A stretch of 64,000 nucleotides of DNA from Roseiflexus sp. (lineage in GTDB: Bacteria; Chloroflexota; Chloroflexia; Chloroflexales; Roseiflexaceae): NCBI GenBank assembly GCA_025062325.1, contig JANXAL010000023.1:1-64000 (forward strand), written 5' to 3'. A program made the translations under genes and the position numbers. The notes under the pieces were generated by a model that was given only the letters and a program-made list of their open reading frames with translations, had not been told where the DNA came from and did not search any database. Within the stretch, counting starts at the first letter, position 1. Every line of letters begins with the position of its first letter. Below, one piece after another: positions 43,699 through 52,989 of the stretch.

Positions 43699-44789
43699 GC
43701 CGTCAGCTTTTTTTTTACGTGTTCGGCAGGCGTCGACGTATCCTCGCCGATCTCACCCTTCACACGCTCTAGAATCTGCCCGACGCGCGCTTCGTCGAGT
43801 CTGACCTCGGTAAATGGTTGACGACGCATCCGATGGGGCAACGCCAGTTCCGCCGCCAGGCGAATATCCTCCACCGTCAGGCGCGTGCGCCCCGACCATG
43901 CCGCGTGCGTCCGCGCCGTCTCAAGAATAGCAAGGTCGGCGCGATGCCCATCGACGCCGAGCTCAAGCGCCAGCGCCGCTACTGCTGCCATATCGCCGCG
44001 TGTAATCGCCACAGCTGGCAACAGCGCGCGCGCCGCAATAATGCGTTGCGCCAGCGCCTCCTCTTCTTTTTGCCATCGCGCAACGAATGCATCTGGATCG
44101 CTCTCATACGCCAGGCGCCGCTCGATGACTTCCACCCGCCCGGCAATGTCGGTCAACCCGGTGATCTCAACCACCAGACCGAAGCGATCCAGAAGCTGCG
44201 GACGCAACTCCCCCTCTTCCGGGTTCATGGTGCCGACCAGAATGAACCGCGCCGGATGCGACACGCTGATCCCTTCGCGCTCGACGGTATTGACCCCCAT
44301 CGCTGCTGCGTCGAGCAGCACATCAACCAGGTGATCGTCAAGAAGATTGACCTCGTCCACGTAGAGCAACCCCCGGTTCGCCTGCGCCAGCAACCCCGGC
44401 TCAAAACGGCGCCGTCCCTCCGTTAGAGCATGTTCCAGGTCGAGCGAGCCGACGACCCGATCCTCCGAGGCTGCAACTGGCAGTTCGACCAGGCGAGTTG
44501 GTCGTTCTTCGACGGGCAACTCCTCGCCGCGCCGCAGCCGGGCTGCACACGTCTCGCACATCATGGCCGGACGGTCGGGCGGGCAACTGTAGGGACAGTC
44601 GGCAACGACTGTAATATGCGGCAGGAGCCGGGCAAGCCCGCGCACTGCGGTTGACTTGGCAGTGCCCTTTTCGCCGCGGATCAGTACGCCGCCGATGCGT
44701 GGGTTGATCGCATTCAGAATGAGGGCGCGCTTGAGGCGTTCCTGCCCGACTAGCGCGCTGAATGGGTAGATTGGCCGTTCTGATGGCAT
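43695..44789 (-). CDS. Chelatase ATPase subunit I (BchI/ChlI type)
   Basis: 364 residues. Walker [10 protein letters not shown] (39-47), Walker [13 protein letters not shown] and the arginine-finger region [17 protein letters not shown] are classic for BchI. An insertion carries four cysteines ([20 protein letters not shown]), a zinc-ribbon-like pattern known from the CobN-associated I subunits and not from, as I recall, proteobacterial BchI. It may thus serve cobalt or magnesium chelation; bchH or cobN is not in the window. ATG 44789 fits the family N-terminus. Confidence 0.88.
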   Translation of the reverse strand: MPSERPIYPFSALVGQERLKRALILNAINPRIGGVLIRGEKGTAKSTAVRGLARLLPHITVVADCPYSCPPDRPAMMCETCAARLRRGEELPVEERPTRLVELPVAASEDRVVGSLDLEHALTEGRRRFEPGLLAQANRGLLYVDEVNLLDDHLVDVLLDAAAMGVNTVEREGISVSHPARFILVGTMNPEEGELRPQLLDRFGLVVEITGLTDIAGRVEVIERRLAYESDPDAFVARWQKEEEALAQRIIAARALLPAVAITRGDMAAVAALALELGVDGHRADLAILETARTHAAWSGRTRLTVEDIRLAAELALPHRMRRQPFTEVRLDEARVGQILERVKGEIGEDTSTPAEHVKKKLTA

Positions 44790-44989
44790 TCGATATCCAA
44801 CACACTCACGCAACACAATGCGCTTCCGGTCGTCAGGAGACCGAAGCGCTGCCGTTTGATCTTGGCTTGACAACTATGGCACGACCAGCGGTAATAATCA
44901 TACTGTTCGTGTACCGGACGCGGTCATTGTCGCACAAAGGACGGCAAAAGTCAAACGCTTCACACCATTCGGATCGTCGCGCGTAGGTG

Positions 44990-44998
44990 TGGTATAAT
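44990..44998 (+). promoter_or_regulatory. Extended -10 promoter of the 45117 operon
   Basis: TGGTATAAT, a perfect extended -10, about 110 nt before the first start codon. The remainder of 44790-45116 shows no gene. Confidence 0.55.
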
Positions 44999-45116
44999 AT
45001 GAGCATGGCGCAGCATCGGCGCAGGAGTCGGGCTGCGCATTGTGTGTTTCCATCTGAGCGACCTCAGAAGTGGCGGCGCCATGGACGGGAAAAACATTAT
45101 CTACGGGGAGACGGCG

Positions 45117-45236
45117 ATGGACAAACTGGCGCAGCAGGTGCGCGCCACTGGCCAACCGCAGGACATCCAGAGCCTGACGGAGCGCTATCTGGAAATTCTG
45201 CGCGAGCTAGTGCTCGCAGGAGAACAGCAGGAATGA
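45117..45236 (+). CDS. Small acidic helical protein, first gene of a three-gene operon
   Basis: 39 residues (MDKLAQQVRATGQPQ...), predicted helical in SLTERYLEILRELVLAGEQ. GGGGAG lies just before ATG 45117; an in-frame ATG at 45081 would give 51 residues. Its stop overlaps the next ATG (ATGA), and AGGAG for the next gene lies within it, so it is very likely translated. No family recognised. Confidence 0.65.
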   Translation: MDKLAQQVRATGQPQDIQSLTERYLEILRELVLAGEQQE

Positions 45237-47095
45237 TAGCAGGCATCACTGAGCGACCGACGTTTACCGGCACCGATGAACAGCGGGCGCTGGCGGAAGA
45301 GATCTTTCAGTTGATGGTGGCGCAAGCGCGCCTCTTCGCCCTCGATGCGCCTATCCGTCAGACATTGAAGAACCTGGCGGACTTTTACGCCCGGCAACGC
45401 CAGATGGATCTCGCGGAGGCGGCGCGGTTGATCGATGAGGCGCTGCGCGTGAATGATCACGTGTTTACCCGCCAGGAAACCAACGGCGATGTCGTGTTCA
45501 TCACGTCGCGGCGCGGTCGATATGTTCCTCCGCAGGTGGATACTATTCATACCTTCAAACAGCGCCTGTATGAACCGGAAAATCCACTCCCCGTAGACGA
45601 CATCAGCGTAGTGGTAACGACGACGCGCCCGGCGCTGACAACGGTCGAACCGGTGTTTATCTCTGAATACTGGCAGCAGCAGGCCGGGCTGATCCCCGTC
45701 GTCGTTGAACAGCCAGCCGAGACGCCGGTTGAACCGGTCGTTAAGACGCCAGAGGTTGCAGCGCCGGTTAGCGTAAGCGAACCGGTTCCTGAGACGGTCA
45801 GTGTCACTCCGCCCTCTGAGCCGACTCAGGCAAATACGGTGATTGTACTGCCCAACGGCTTGCAGATCGACCTGCGCCGACCGGTCGAGGAGTTAATGGC
45901 GCAACACGGCAACACGCTTATGTCGCAGTTGCGCATAGCTATCGAAAACGACCCGCTTCGCCGCCTGGTGTTGTTTGGCAATCGGGCATTTCCTGAAGCG
46001 GCGCTTGTGAGTTTCGGCAAAAACGATCTGCGCCGTATCAGCGATTACATCAAGGAGGTCGGCGAGCCGCTGCTTGATACGCAGATCATTGCCGACATCT
46101 TCTACCACAATCCGCGCCAGAGCGATTACGAGATCTTCCGTTTCGCGCTCAACTATCGTCTGAGCCGCGAAAAAGACTTCGAATTCGTCGGTGTCGAAGG
46201 GGCATGTCTCTGGTCGGTGCGCAACCTGCCTGCCATTGGCACCAAACGTGTCAAGGCGAGTGAAATGGGGCAGCTTGCTGGCTACATCGAAGAGGGCTTC
46301 GATGACAGTCTGGCAGAACAGAGCATCGAATCCATCCGTAAGAGCGGGCAGGTCAGTCACGTGCTGACCTTCTTCGAGTGGGAGTATGGCATCCTGCCGC
46401 TGACGCGCGCGCTGGCGGCGCTTCTGCCTCAGCCATTGCTTTCCGATCAGCGGAGCGCGGTGTTGCGCTTTGAGTTGCCGCAGCACTACGTGAGCACGCT
46501 CGTTGAGCTGCGCTACCCGACGGGCAATCGCGGCGGGTGGCTTCAGGGACTCGAGGCGTTGTTCCACGATTACCTGGTTCCCGGCGCGCTGATTACGCTG
46601 ATGCGCACTGACGATCCGCGCACCTTTGCCATTACCTACGAGGAACAGGAGGAAACGCAGGATCGTCTGCTGGTGCTCGACGAAACGAAGAAGATGCCCA
46701 AATTCACCTTTGCTAATATGTCTTACACGTGCGTCGTCGATACCGATATGCTGGTGAACCAGCAGCAGTACGGGCGGTTGCGCAATCTTAAGGCGTTCCC
46801 GATGAATGAGCGCCGGAAAGCCGACCTGATGCTCGAGCACGTCTTCGAGGTGATCGGCACGCCGGTCGGGACGCGCACGGAGCCGAAATATGCCGCTTCG
46901 CTCGATATGCTGTTCGTCGCTCTGAATGTGTTGCGCCCGGCGTCGCGCGAATACCTGTCCCATCTTCTCGCCGAAGGCGACCGTTTCGTACCTGATGCAA
47001 GCCGTCCAGGTTGGTGGTTCTATACGCCGCCGCCGTTGCCGGAGGAAGAGGAAGAAGAGGATCAGGACGAAGCGAGTTTTGATGAGGAGGAGTGA
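45233..47095 (+). CDS. Large hypothetical protein with winged-helix-like segments and acidic tail
   Basis: 620 residues, soluble. The N-terminal 110 residues are helical with a winged-helix-like block (VNDHVFTRQETNGDVVFITS). A Pro/Val/Glu linker (about 150-195) follows. The C-terminal 400 residues have RAFPEAALVSFGKNDLRRIS, KDFEFVGVEGACLWSVRNLP and HVLTFFEWEYGILPLTRALA, and the protein ends in a run of Glu/Asp. It is likely a multidomain DNA- or protein-binding factor. It is coupled to the small gene before it and followed after 13 bp by a HEAT-repeat protein. No function assigned. Confidence 0.75.
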   Translation: MIAGITERPTFTGTDEQRALAEEIFQLMVAQARLFALDAPIRQTLKNLADFYARQRQMDLAEAARLIDEALRVNDHVFTRQETNGDVVFITSRRGRYVPPQVDTIHTFKQRLYEPENPLPVDDISVVVTTTRPALTTVEPVFISEYWQQQAGLIPVVVEQPAETPVEPVVKTPEVAAPVSVSEPVPETVSVTPPSEPTQANTVIVLPNGLQIDLRRPVEELMAQHGNTLMSQLRIAIENDPLRRLVLFGNRAFPEAALVSFGKNDLRRISDYIKEVGEPLLDTQIIADIFYHNPRQSDYEIFRFALNYRLSREKDFEFVGVEGACLWSVRNLPAIGTKRVKASEMGQLAGYIEEGFDDSLAEQSIESIRKSGQVSHVLTFFEWEYGILPLTRALAALLPQPLLSDQRSAVLRFELPQHYVSTLVELRYPTGNRGGWLQGLEALFHDYLVPGALITLMRTDDPRTFAITYEEQEETQDRLLVLDETKKMPKFTFANMSYTCVVDTDMLVNQQQYGRLRNLKAFPMNERRKADLMLEHVFEVIGTPVGTRTEPKYAASLDMLFVALNVLRPASREYLSHLLAEGDRFVPDASRPGWWFYTPPPLPEEEEEEDQDEASFDEEE

Positions 47096-47108
47096 AGGAC
47101 CAACGACG

Positions 47109-48038
47109 ATGGACCTTGCCGCTCATGTGCGCGCCCTCGCGGCGCGTGAACATCTTTCAATGAGTGAACTGCGTTCGCTTTCCGGGATCGACCCTCGCGA
47201 TCACGCTGCGGTGTGGGAGGAATGGCAGCGCATTCCCGCCAAACGGCGCATCGAAATCGCGCACGCCATGGTCGAACTTGCCGAGGACAATGTCGATCTT
47301 GATTTCACAGTTATGTTCCAGTGGCTGCTCGACGATGCCGATGCCGCCGTTCGCGCCAGCGCGATTGAAGGATTGTGGGAGTGTGACACGCTGCCGATTC
47401 TGCGGCGGATGCTGACACTGCTCCATGACCCTGCTGAGCAGGTGCGCGCTGCGGCGGCGATGGCGCTTGGGCGCTTCGCCTATATGGCAGAAATCGAGGA
47501 AATCGATGCGTCGTATGGTCAGCAGGTGCATGATGCGTTGCTGGCGCTGATCCGCGATCCGTCGCAACCGATCGAAGTGCGCCGCCGCGCCATTGAGAGT
47601 GCCGGATATTTCGCCGAAAGCGATGAAGTGCAGCAGCAGATCGAACTGGCGTATGCTAGTCCTGATCAGTTGATGCGCGAAAGCGCACTGATGGCGATGG
47701 GACGTTCAATGCTGCCGCGCTGGCTTCCGATTGTCAGCCGCGAACTCGAAAGCCCTTCCCCGGCGCTCCGCTACGAAGCTGCGCGCGCCGCCGGCGAAAT
47801 GGCGGATCTGGCACGCTCGCTCGTGTCGCGCATCGTTCGTCTGTGCAGCGACACCGATACAGAGGTGGCGCTGGCCGCGATCTGGGCGCTCGGTCAGATC
47901 GGCGGCGAAACAGCGCGCCGCACCCTGCAACGCATTCGCGGCAGTGACGATGAGGCGCGTCGTCAGGCGGCCGCCGAGGCGCTGGAAGAACTAACGCTCG
48001 AAGAGGGATTCTCCGGCGGCGACTGGCGCAATAATTAG
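47109..48038 (+). CDS. HEAT-repeat protein
   Basis: 309 residues. At least four HEAT/PBS-lyase-type repeats are visible, e.g. DADAAVRASAIEGLWEC, DPAEQVRAAAAMALGRFAY, SPALRYEAARAAGEMADLA and DTEVALAAIWALGQIGG. Such proteins are scaffolds, and some act in phycobiliprotein-type lyases, but the window has no bilin genes. It is the third gene of the operon that starts at 45117. The N-terminus (MDLAAHVRALAAREHLSMSE) is specific to this protein. Confidence 0.85.
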   Translation: MDLAAHVRALAAREHLSMSELRSLSGIDPRDHAAVWEEWQRIPAKRRIEIAHAMVELAEDNVDLDFTVMFQWLLDDADAAVRASAIEGLWECDTLPILRRMLTLLHDPAEQVRAAAAMALGRFAYMAEIEEIDASYGQQVHDALLALIRDPSQPIEVRRRAIESAGYFAESDEVQQQIELAYASPDQLMRESALMAMGRSMLPRWLPIVSRELESPSPALRYEAARAAGEMADLARSLVSRIVRLCSDTDTEVALAAIWALGQIGGETARRTLQRIRGSDDEARRQAAAEALEELTLEEGFSGGDWRNN

Positions 48039-48039
48039 C

Positions 48040-48152
48040 AGGTTGCTCAGAAAGGCTGACGCAAAGGCGCGAAGACGCAAAAAGGTGCGGTGGAAAGACA
48101 GTGCGCCTCTGCGTCTTCGCGCCTATCTTTTTCTTTGCGAGAAGAAATACTG
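48040..48152 (+). repeat. GACGC hairpin repeat, copy 2, possible terminator
   Basis: A perfect 14-bp inverted repeat GGCGCGAAGACGCA (48066-48079) and TGCGTCTTCGCGCC (48110-48123) with a 30-nt loop is followed by TATCTTTTTCTTTG. It could end the 45117 operon. The leading CTCAGAAAGGCTGACGCAAA is shared with copy 3. Confidence 0.65.
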
Positions 48153-48155
48153 TAG

Positions 48156-48944
48156 ATGACCGCCCGACTGATCGATCTTGGCGCCGATCTGACGCGCTAT
48201 ACCCGCGTATACCTCTCGCCGCATCTCGACGACGCCGCGTTGTCGTGCGGCGGGGCAATCGCCGCAGCTCCTGGACGGACGCTGGTGATCACTCTCTGCA
48301 CTGCGCCTCCGCCGCCTGGTGCGATCTTCAGCGCCGTGGCGCTCGAGTTCCACGCCGAATGGGGACTCGCGCCGGATGAGGCGCTGCACGTGCGATGGGC
48401 AGAGGATGCCGCCGCGATGGCTATCCTCGGCGTCGATTACGTGTACGCTGGCTGGCTCGACGCTATCTATCGCTTGCCGGACGTGTATTGCAGTCGCGCC
48501 ATGCTCTATCGTCCGCCAGTTCCCGATGATCCCGTGCTGCCGCAGGCGCGCAATTTGCTGAGGATGCTGATCGAATGCGCGCCGCACGCGACAGTCTATG
48601 CCCCGCTTGGCGTTGGCAATCATGTCGATCATCTGGCGGTCTTCGAGGCGACTGTCGCCTGCCCTCCTGACCGCATCGCGTTCTATGACGACGTTAACTA
48701 TGCCCTGACGCCCGGCGCCGTCGAGCAACGGCTGGCGGCAATTGGAAAGACGCTCGTTGCCGAACTCGTGCCGTTCGGTACAACGGCGCTGCGGACGAAA
48801 ATCGCGGCAATCGCCGCCTACCGCAGTCAGATGGCAGCGCTGTTCGGCGGAACAGCAGCAATGGAGGCGGCAATCAGCGCGTACCACGCAACGCTGGCGC
48901 AGGATCGCGGCGGGTACGCCGAGCGCATATGGCGGATCATGTGA
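48156..48944 (+). CDS. PIG-L family N-deacetylase
   Basis: 262 residues. The zinc site SPHLDDAALSCGG (His23, Asp25, Asp26) and NHVDH (155-159) define the PIG-L/LmbE family, which removes N-acetyl groups from GlcNAc-linked substrates. Substrates include bacillithiol-type precursors and surface glycans. It overlaps the FemAB-like gene by 16 nt, which favours a cell-surface role. Confidence 0.88.
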   Translation: MTARLIDLGADLTRYTRVYLSPHLDDAALSCGGAIAAAPGRTLVITLCTAPPPPGAIFSAVALEFHAEWGLAPDEALHVRWAEDAAAMAILGVDYVYAGWLDAIYRLPDVYCSRAMLYRPPVPDDPVLPQARNLLRMLIECAPHATVYAPLGVGNHVDHLAVFEATVACPPDRIAFYDDVNYALTPGAVEQRLAAIGKTLVAELVPFGTTALRTKIAAIAAYRSQMAALFGGTAAMEAAISAYHATLAQDRGGYAERIWRIM

Positions 48945-50023
48945 TTGAACAGCCTTCAGAATGCGCCACACGCGCCACGCCGACGGTAATCACGCCGGAG
49001 CGGGCGTCCTGGGATACGTTCGTTCTGGCGCATCCCGATGGTCATCTGCTGCAATCGTCGGGGTGGGGAGCGCTGAAAGAGCGTTTCGGCTGGAAGCCGC
49101 ACCTGCGAGCCGTTCGGGTCGGCAGCGTCATTCGCGCAGGCGCACTAGTGCTGGAAAAACAGCGGTTCGGTCTGGGGGCGCTGTACATACCGCGTGGTCC
49201 GCTCTTCAGCGGCGATCCGCGCATCGATGCGCTGCTGCTGGATGATCTGATGCGCCTGGGACGTCGTCGCCACGCAGTGTTTGTGCGACTCGAACCCAAC
49301 GTGGCGGAAGACGACCCGCGCGCTCCTGCGCTTCACCAGTTTCTGATCGCGCACGCGCTGCAGCCGATGGCGCCTATTCAGCCGCGCAGCACTATTCATC
49401 TCGACCTGACGCCGGAACCGCAGCGTCTCCTGGCAGGGATGAGTAAAGGGCATCGCGCTGACATCAAACGCGCTGCGCGGGAAGGGGTGATGGTGCGGGA
49501 AGGCGACTCATCCGCCGATGTCGACGCTTTCTACGCCATCATGCAGGAAACCAGCGCACGCGCCAGGTTCGCCATTCACGCGCGCGCGTACTATGCCAGC
49601 GTTTTGGACCTCTTCGGCGATGCTGTGCGGCTGTGGCTGGCAGAGCGCAACGGTGCAACCGTTGCCACGGCAATGACTGCAGCGTGGGGCGCGACGGCTA
49701 TTTACCTGTACAGCGGCTCAACGACTGAAGGATTGCAGTGCGGAGCGCAGCATGCCATTCAGTGGAATGCGATCCAGTGGGCGCGCGCGCGCGGCGCTGC
49801 TCGTTACGATTTCTGGGGCATTCCCGACGCACTCGGGCAGGCGGCCGCAACTGCCGACCCCGCTGCGCGCGCGCGCCTCGAAGCGGAAGCGGAGCACGAT
49901 CCGCTTTACGGCGTCTATCGGTTCAAAAAAGGATTTGGCGGAAGAACGATCCGCTACATGCCAGCCTATGATTACGTGCGTATTCCGCTGCTCTATGCGC
50001 TCTGGCAACGGCGCATAGCATAG
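48929..50023 (+). CDS. FemAB/GNAT-type peptidoglycan or lipid-linked aminoacyl transferase
   Basis: 364 residues. LLQSSGWGALKERFGWKPH, FGLGALYIPRGPLFSG, HLDLTPEPQRLLAGMSKGHR and the C-terminal KKGFGGRTIRYMPAYDYV are FemAB signatures. The family transfers amino acids from tRNA to peptidoglycan precursors or related lipid-linked targets. It overlaps the PIG-L gene, so the two are co-translated. Confidence 0.88.
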   Translation: MADHVIEQPSECATRATPTVITPERASWDTFVLAHPDGHLLQSSGWGALKERFGWKPHLRAVRVGSVIRAGALVLEKQRFGLGALYIPRGPLFSGDPRIDALLLDDLMRLGRRRHAVFVRLEPNVAEDDPRAPALHQFLIAHALQPMAPIQPRSTIHLDLTPEPQRLLAGMSKGHRADIKRAAREGVMVREGDSSADVDAFYAIMQETSARARFAIHARAYYASVLDLFGDAVRLWLAERNGATVATAMTAAWGATAIYLYSGSTTEGLQCGAQHAIQWNAIQWARARGAARYDFWGIPDALGQAAATADPAARARLEAEAEHDPLYGVYRFKKGFGGRTIRYMPAYDYVRIPLLYALWQRRIA

Positions 50024-50030
50024 AGCATCT

Positions 50031-50125
50031 CTCAGAAAGGCTGACGCAAAGGCGCACAGACGCGAAGAAGCGTAAGAGCGATTGCAAGCCGTCGCACCTG
50101 CGCGTCTTCGTGCCAATCTCTTTGA
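50031..50125. repeat. GACGC hairpin repeat, copy 3
   Basis: CTCAGAAAGGCTGACGCAAAGGCGC is shared with copy 2; the stem (GGCGCACAGACGCG ... CGCGTCTTCGTGCC) is imperfect. It lies between the FemAB-like gene and the small coiled-coil gene. Confidence 0.6.
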
Positions 50126-50148
50126 GCACTGTTGCGGAGGAATGGACG

Positions 50149-50418
50149 ATGGACGTGGAAGATAACCTGACCCTCGATGAAGCACGGCGCCTGATCGCCT
50201 ACCTGCGATCCGAACTCGAACGTCAGCGCGCGCTGAACGCCGAAATGCGCCGCGCTGTCGCCGACATGGCGCGCACCTTCCAGGAATCGCTGGCGCTGTC
50301 GCACCAGGCAGCGTTGGATGGCGACCTGGAGCGGGTGCGGCAGATCGTCATCGAAAATCGACGCGCCTGGCAACACTGGTTGCGCCAGATCGTCGAAGCT
50401 GCCGGGAGGAGGCCATGA
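50149..50418 (+). CDS. Small coiled-coil protein
   Basis: 89 residues, helical: LTLDEARRLIAYLRSELERQ, then QIVIENRRAWQHWLRQIVEA. No domain recognised. GGAGG precedes ATG 50149, and its TGA overlaps the next ATG (ATGA), so it is co-translated with the HAD hydrolase. It could be a regulatory partner. Confidence 0.7.
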   Translation: MDVEDNLTLDEARRLIAYLRSELERQRALNAEMRRAVADMARTFQESLALSHQAALDGDLERVRQIVIENRRAWQHWLRQIVEAAGRRP

Positions 50419-51170
50419 TCCGGGCTGTGGTCTTCGATATGGGTGGAACGCTCCTCAAATACCCACGCCCCGGCAACGGCACCTGGCGCGAGTTCGAGGA
50501 GCGCGGCATTCGTGGACTGTACCGCTATCTGGTAGCGCAGGGACACCCGATCGCCGCCGAGGAAGAGGCGTTCGTTGCGCGTATGTTCGAGCGACTGGCG
50601 CAGGGGTGGGAACAGGCGACCGGCGGGCGGATTAATCTGCGCGCCATTGACTGGATCGCCGCAGGCGCCGCTGACCACGATCTGGAGCTTTCCGATGGTG
50701 CGCTGATTGAGGCCGTTCATCACTACGCCCGTCCGCTGCGCGATGGCGTCACCGCTATGCCAGGCGCAGCGGAGGCGCTGGCGGAATTGCGCGCTCGCGG
50801 CGTTCGCGTCGGTCTGATCTCCAACACCATCTGGCCCGGCGACCTGCACCGTGAAGATCTGACGGCGCTTGGGTTGTGGCAGTACATCGAGTATGCCGTT
50901 TTTTCGGGCGATTTCGGCATCTGGAAGCCTCGCCCCCAGGTCTTTCTGCATGTGCTCGAGCGTTTGGGTGTGAATCCGGCGGATGCCGTCTTTGTCGGCG
51001 ACAGTCCGAAGGAAGACATTCGCGGCGCGCAGCAGGTTGGTATGCGCGCCATCTGGGTGCGCAGCCCGGAGTTCCCCCTGCCGCCCGACATCCATCCTGA
51101 TGCTATCGTCGAGAACCCTGGCGAGGTCGTGCCCCTTCTGGAGGCAGCTGGCGAATTGCCGCGCCTGTAA
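50415..51170 (+). CDS. HAD-superfamily hydrolase
   Basis: 251 residues. Motif I VFDMGGTLLKYP, motif II VGLISNT, motif III Lys in GIWKPRPQVF and motif IV GDSPKEDIRGAQ. In motif I the second acidic residue is Gly (DxG), so acid-base catalysis may differ from typical DxD phosphatases. Substrate unknown. Confidence 0.88.
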   Translation: MIRAVVFDMGGTLLKYPRPGNGTWREFEERGIRGLYRYLVAQGHPIAAEEEAFVARMFERLAQGWEQATGGRINLRAIDWIAAGAADHDLELSDGALIEAVHHYARPLRDGVTAMPGAAEALAELRARGVRVGLISNTIWPGDLHREDLTALGLWQYIEYAVFSGDFGIWKPRPQVFLHVLERLGVNPADAVFVGDSPKEDIRGAQQVGMRAIWVRSPEFPLPPDIHPDAIVENPGEVVPLLEAAGELPRL

Positions 51171-51271
51171 CGTCTTAATGCTAGATACAGCAGAGCGAAC
51201 GTGATATAGTGAAACCAAGTCTCAAAGTTGGGTCGCGGCAAAACGGAACTGGTTCTGTCAGGGAGGGTATT

Positions 51272-52579
51272 ATGCGACGATATCATCTTCTCAGTGGAAT
51301 GATGCTGGGGCTGACACTCATAGTGTCACTGGTGTTCATCCCTCGCGCTGAAGCGCAAACGGGTGAACGCTGCTTTCCTGAGACAGGTTTCTGCATCTCC
51401 GGTCGTATCCGTGAGTTTTGGGAACAAAACGGCGGTCTGCCGGTGTTTGGCTTTCCTATCACTCCTCTGCAGGAAGAACTGATCGAAGGCAAGCCGTTCA
51501 AGGTCCAATGGTTTGAGCGGAACCGTCTCGAACTCCACCCGGAGAACCCGCGTCCTTACGATGTCTTGCTTGGTCGTCTGGGAGTGGACCACCTGACCTC
51601 GCAGGGACGCGACTGGTTTGCGTTTCCCAAGAGCGCGCCACAATCCGGTTGCCGTTTCTTTCCGGAAACGGGGCATAATGTCTGCGGCGCTTTTCTGTCA
51701 CGATGGCGCGCTGACGGGCTTGAGCTCGACGGGAGGCCGGGGAAAACAGTGGCGGAGAACCTGGCTCTGTTTGGATTACCGTTGAGCGGAGTGATTGAGG
51801 AAACGTTAAGTGATGGCAAAACGTACCAGGTTCAATGGTTCGAGCGCGCACGCTTTGAGATGCATCCCGCAAATCCTCCGCAATATCGGGTTCTGCTGGG
51901 ATTGCTGGGGAAAGAAGTTCGTTCGTTAGCCGCACAACCGGCGTCGCCTGCGGCAGTAGTTACAGGAGATGCCGTTGCTCTTCGTGAAGGCCCCGGACCA
52001 GAGTATGTCGAGATTGGGCGGCTCGGTCAGTCTTCGGAAATCGATGTCATTGGTCAATTCAACAACTGCGCCTGGCTTAAAGTGCGCCATCGCGCACAAC
52101 CTCTGACCGGTTGGGTTCTCGCTGATGCGCAACAGGTGACGCTCCAGAAACAGTGTAGCACTATACCTCCGGGAACATTCCGCCCTATGACTGGCGTGCT
52201 TCAACCCGGACAACAAAGCGACGCCAGGGGCGAACTGACCGTAGAGAATGGCACAGAACGAGACGGCATCGTTATTCTGACCATAGGCGGCGCACCTCAG
52301 ATGTCCGCTTATGTCCGCTCACGCGACTCTCTGACTATGCGGGGCATCCCTGATGGTCTGTACCAGGTTTACTTCAGCACAGGCTCTGAATGGAATGGCA
52401 GGGAGTTCACGGTGAATGCCAGTTATCGCAGATTCAGGGATATGCTCAGGTTTGAGACCAGGGTGAGCGGTGATACAATCACATATACCACGTGGAGAAT
52501 AACCCTCCATCCCGTAGCAGGAGGAACCGCTCCAACTGACAACGTTGGTAGAGATAATTTCCCGGGTGTGGGAAGGTAG
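51272..52579 (+). CDS. Secreted protein with FPETG repeats and SH3-type domain
   Basis: 435 residues. Signal peptide (about 1-26, cleavage after AEA). Two similar repeats follow: CFPETGFCISGRIREFW with VFGFPITPLQEEL, KVQWFERNRLELHPEN; then CRFFPETGHNVCGAFLSRW with LFGLPLSGVIEETL, QVQWFERARFEMHPAN. This repeat is common in Chloroflexota secreted proteins. A bacterial SH3-like domain follows (GDAVALREGPGPEYVEIGRL). The C-terminal beta domain has no assignment. It is probably a cell-wall or matrix-associated protein. GGGAGG precedes ATG 51272. Confidence 0.8.
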   Translation: MRRYHLLSGMMLGLTLIVSLVFIPRAEAQTGERCFPETGFCISGRIREFWEQNGGLPVFGFPITPLQEELIEGKPFKVQWFERNRLELHPENPRPYDVLLGRLGVDHLTSQGRDWFAFPKSAPQSGCRFFPETGHNVCGAFLSRWRADGLELDGRPGKTVAENLALFGLPLSGVIEETLSDGKTYQVQWFERARFEMHPANPPQYRVLLGLLGKEVRSLAAQPASPAAVVTGDAVALREGPGPEYVEIGRLGQSSEIDVIGQFNNCAWLKVRHRAQPLTGWVLADAQQVTLQKQCSTIPPGTFRPMTGVLQPGQQSDARGELTVENGTERDGIVILTIGGAPQMSAYVRSRDSLTMRGIPDGLYQVYFSTGSEWNGREFTVNASYRRFRDMLRFETRVSGDTITYTTWRITLHPVAGGTAPTDNVGRDNFPGVGR

Positions 52580-52989
52580 TTTGGAGGATCGATCGCAAGA
52601 TGCGTCGTAACACCCCTTCTTGTCGCACCTGAATCACCCGCTGCGGAGATGGTGCGCATCTCCGCAGCGGGATTGGCCACATTCTCTTTGACGTGCACGA
52701 CAGATTCGCCTCTCTCTATGACGTTGGTACTATGAATAATATGCCTGTTTGTCCCCCGGACAGCAGACATGATGACCCATTTCATTAAGAACAGGTTCAT
52801 ACTATACTACCGCCTGTAGCGCGTTGTGACAAACGCCACAATTCAGGGGACGCACAGAGTTTCTCTGGCAGACCAGTGTTTTCCGATCTGCGGCCCATCG
52901 GAGATGGCGCTCCATGTGTCATCAACCGATTGGCCGCAAATGATTCCGGGTGGAACAGGTTCCCGTTTCTCACAGCGAAAGGAGGAACA
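52580..52989. other. Intergenic region before the ATPase module
   Basis: Contains the hairpin at 52637-52671 and a TATACT (52803-52808) with a poor -35. No gene is seen. Confidence 0.4.
52637..52671. terminator. Strong 15-bp hairpin
   Basis: CCCGCTGCGGAGATG, loop GTGCG, CATCTCCGCAGCGGG. It has a perfect stem without a U-run on either strand. It separates the secreted-protein gene from the ATPase module. Confidence 0.6.
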
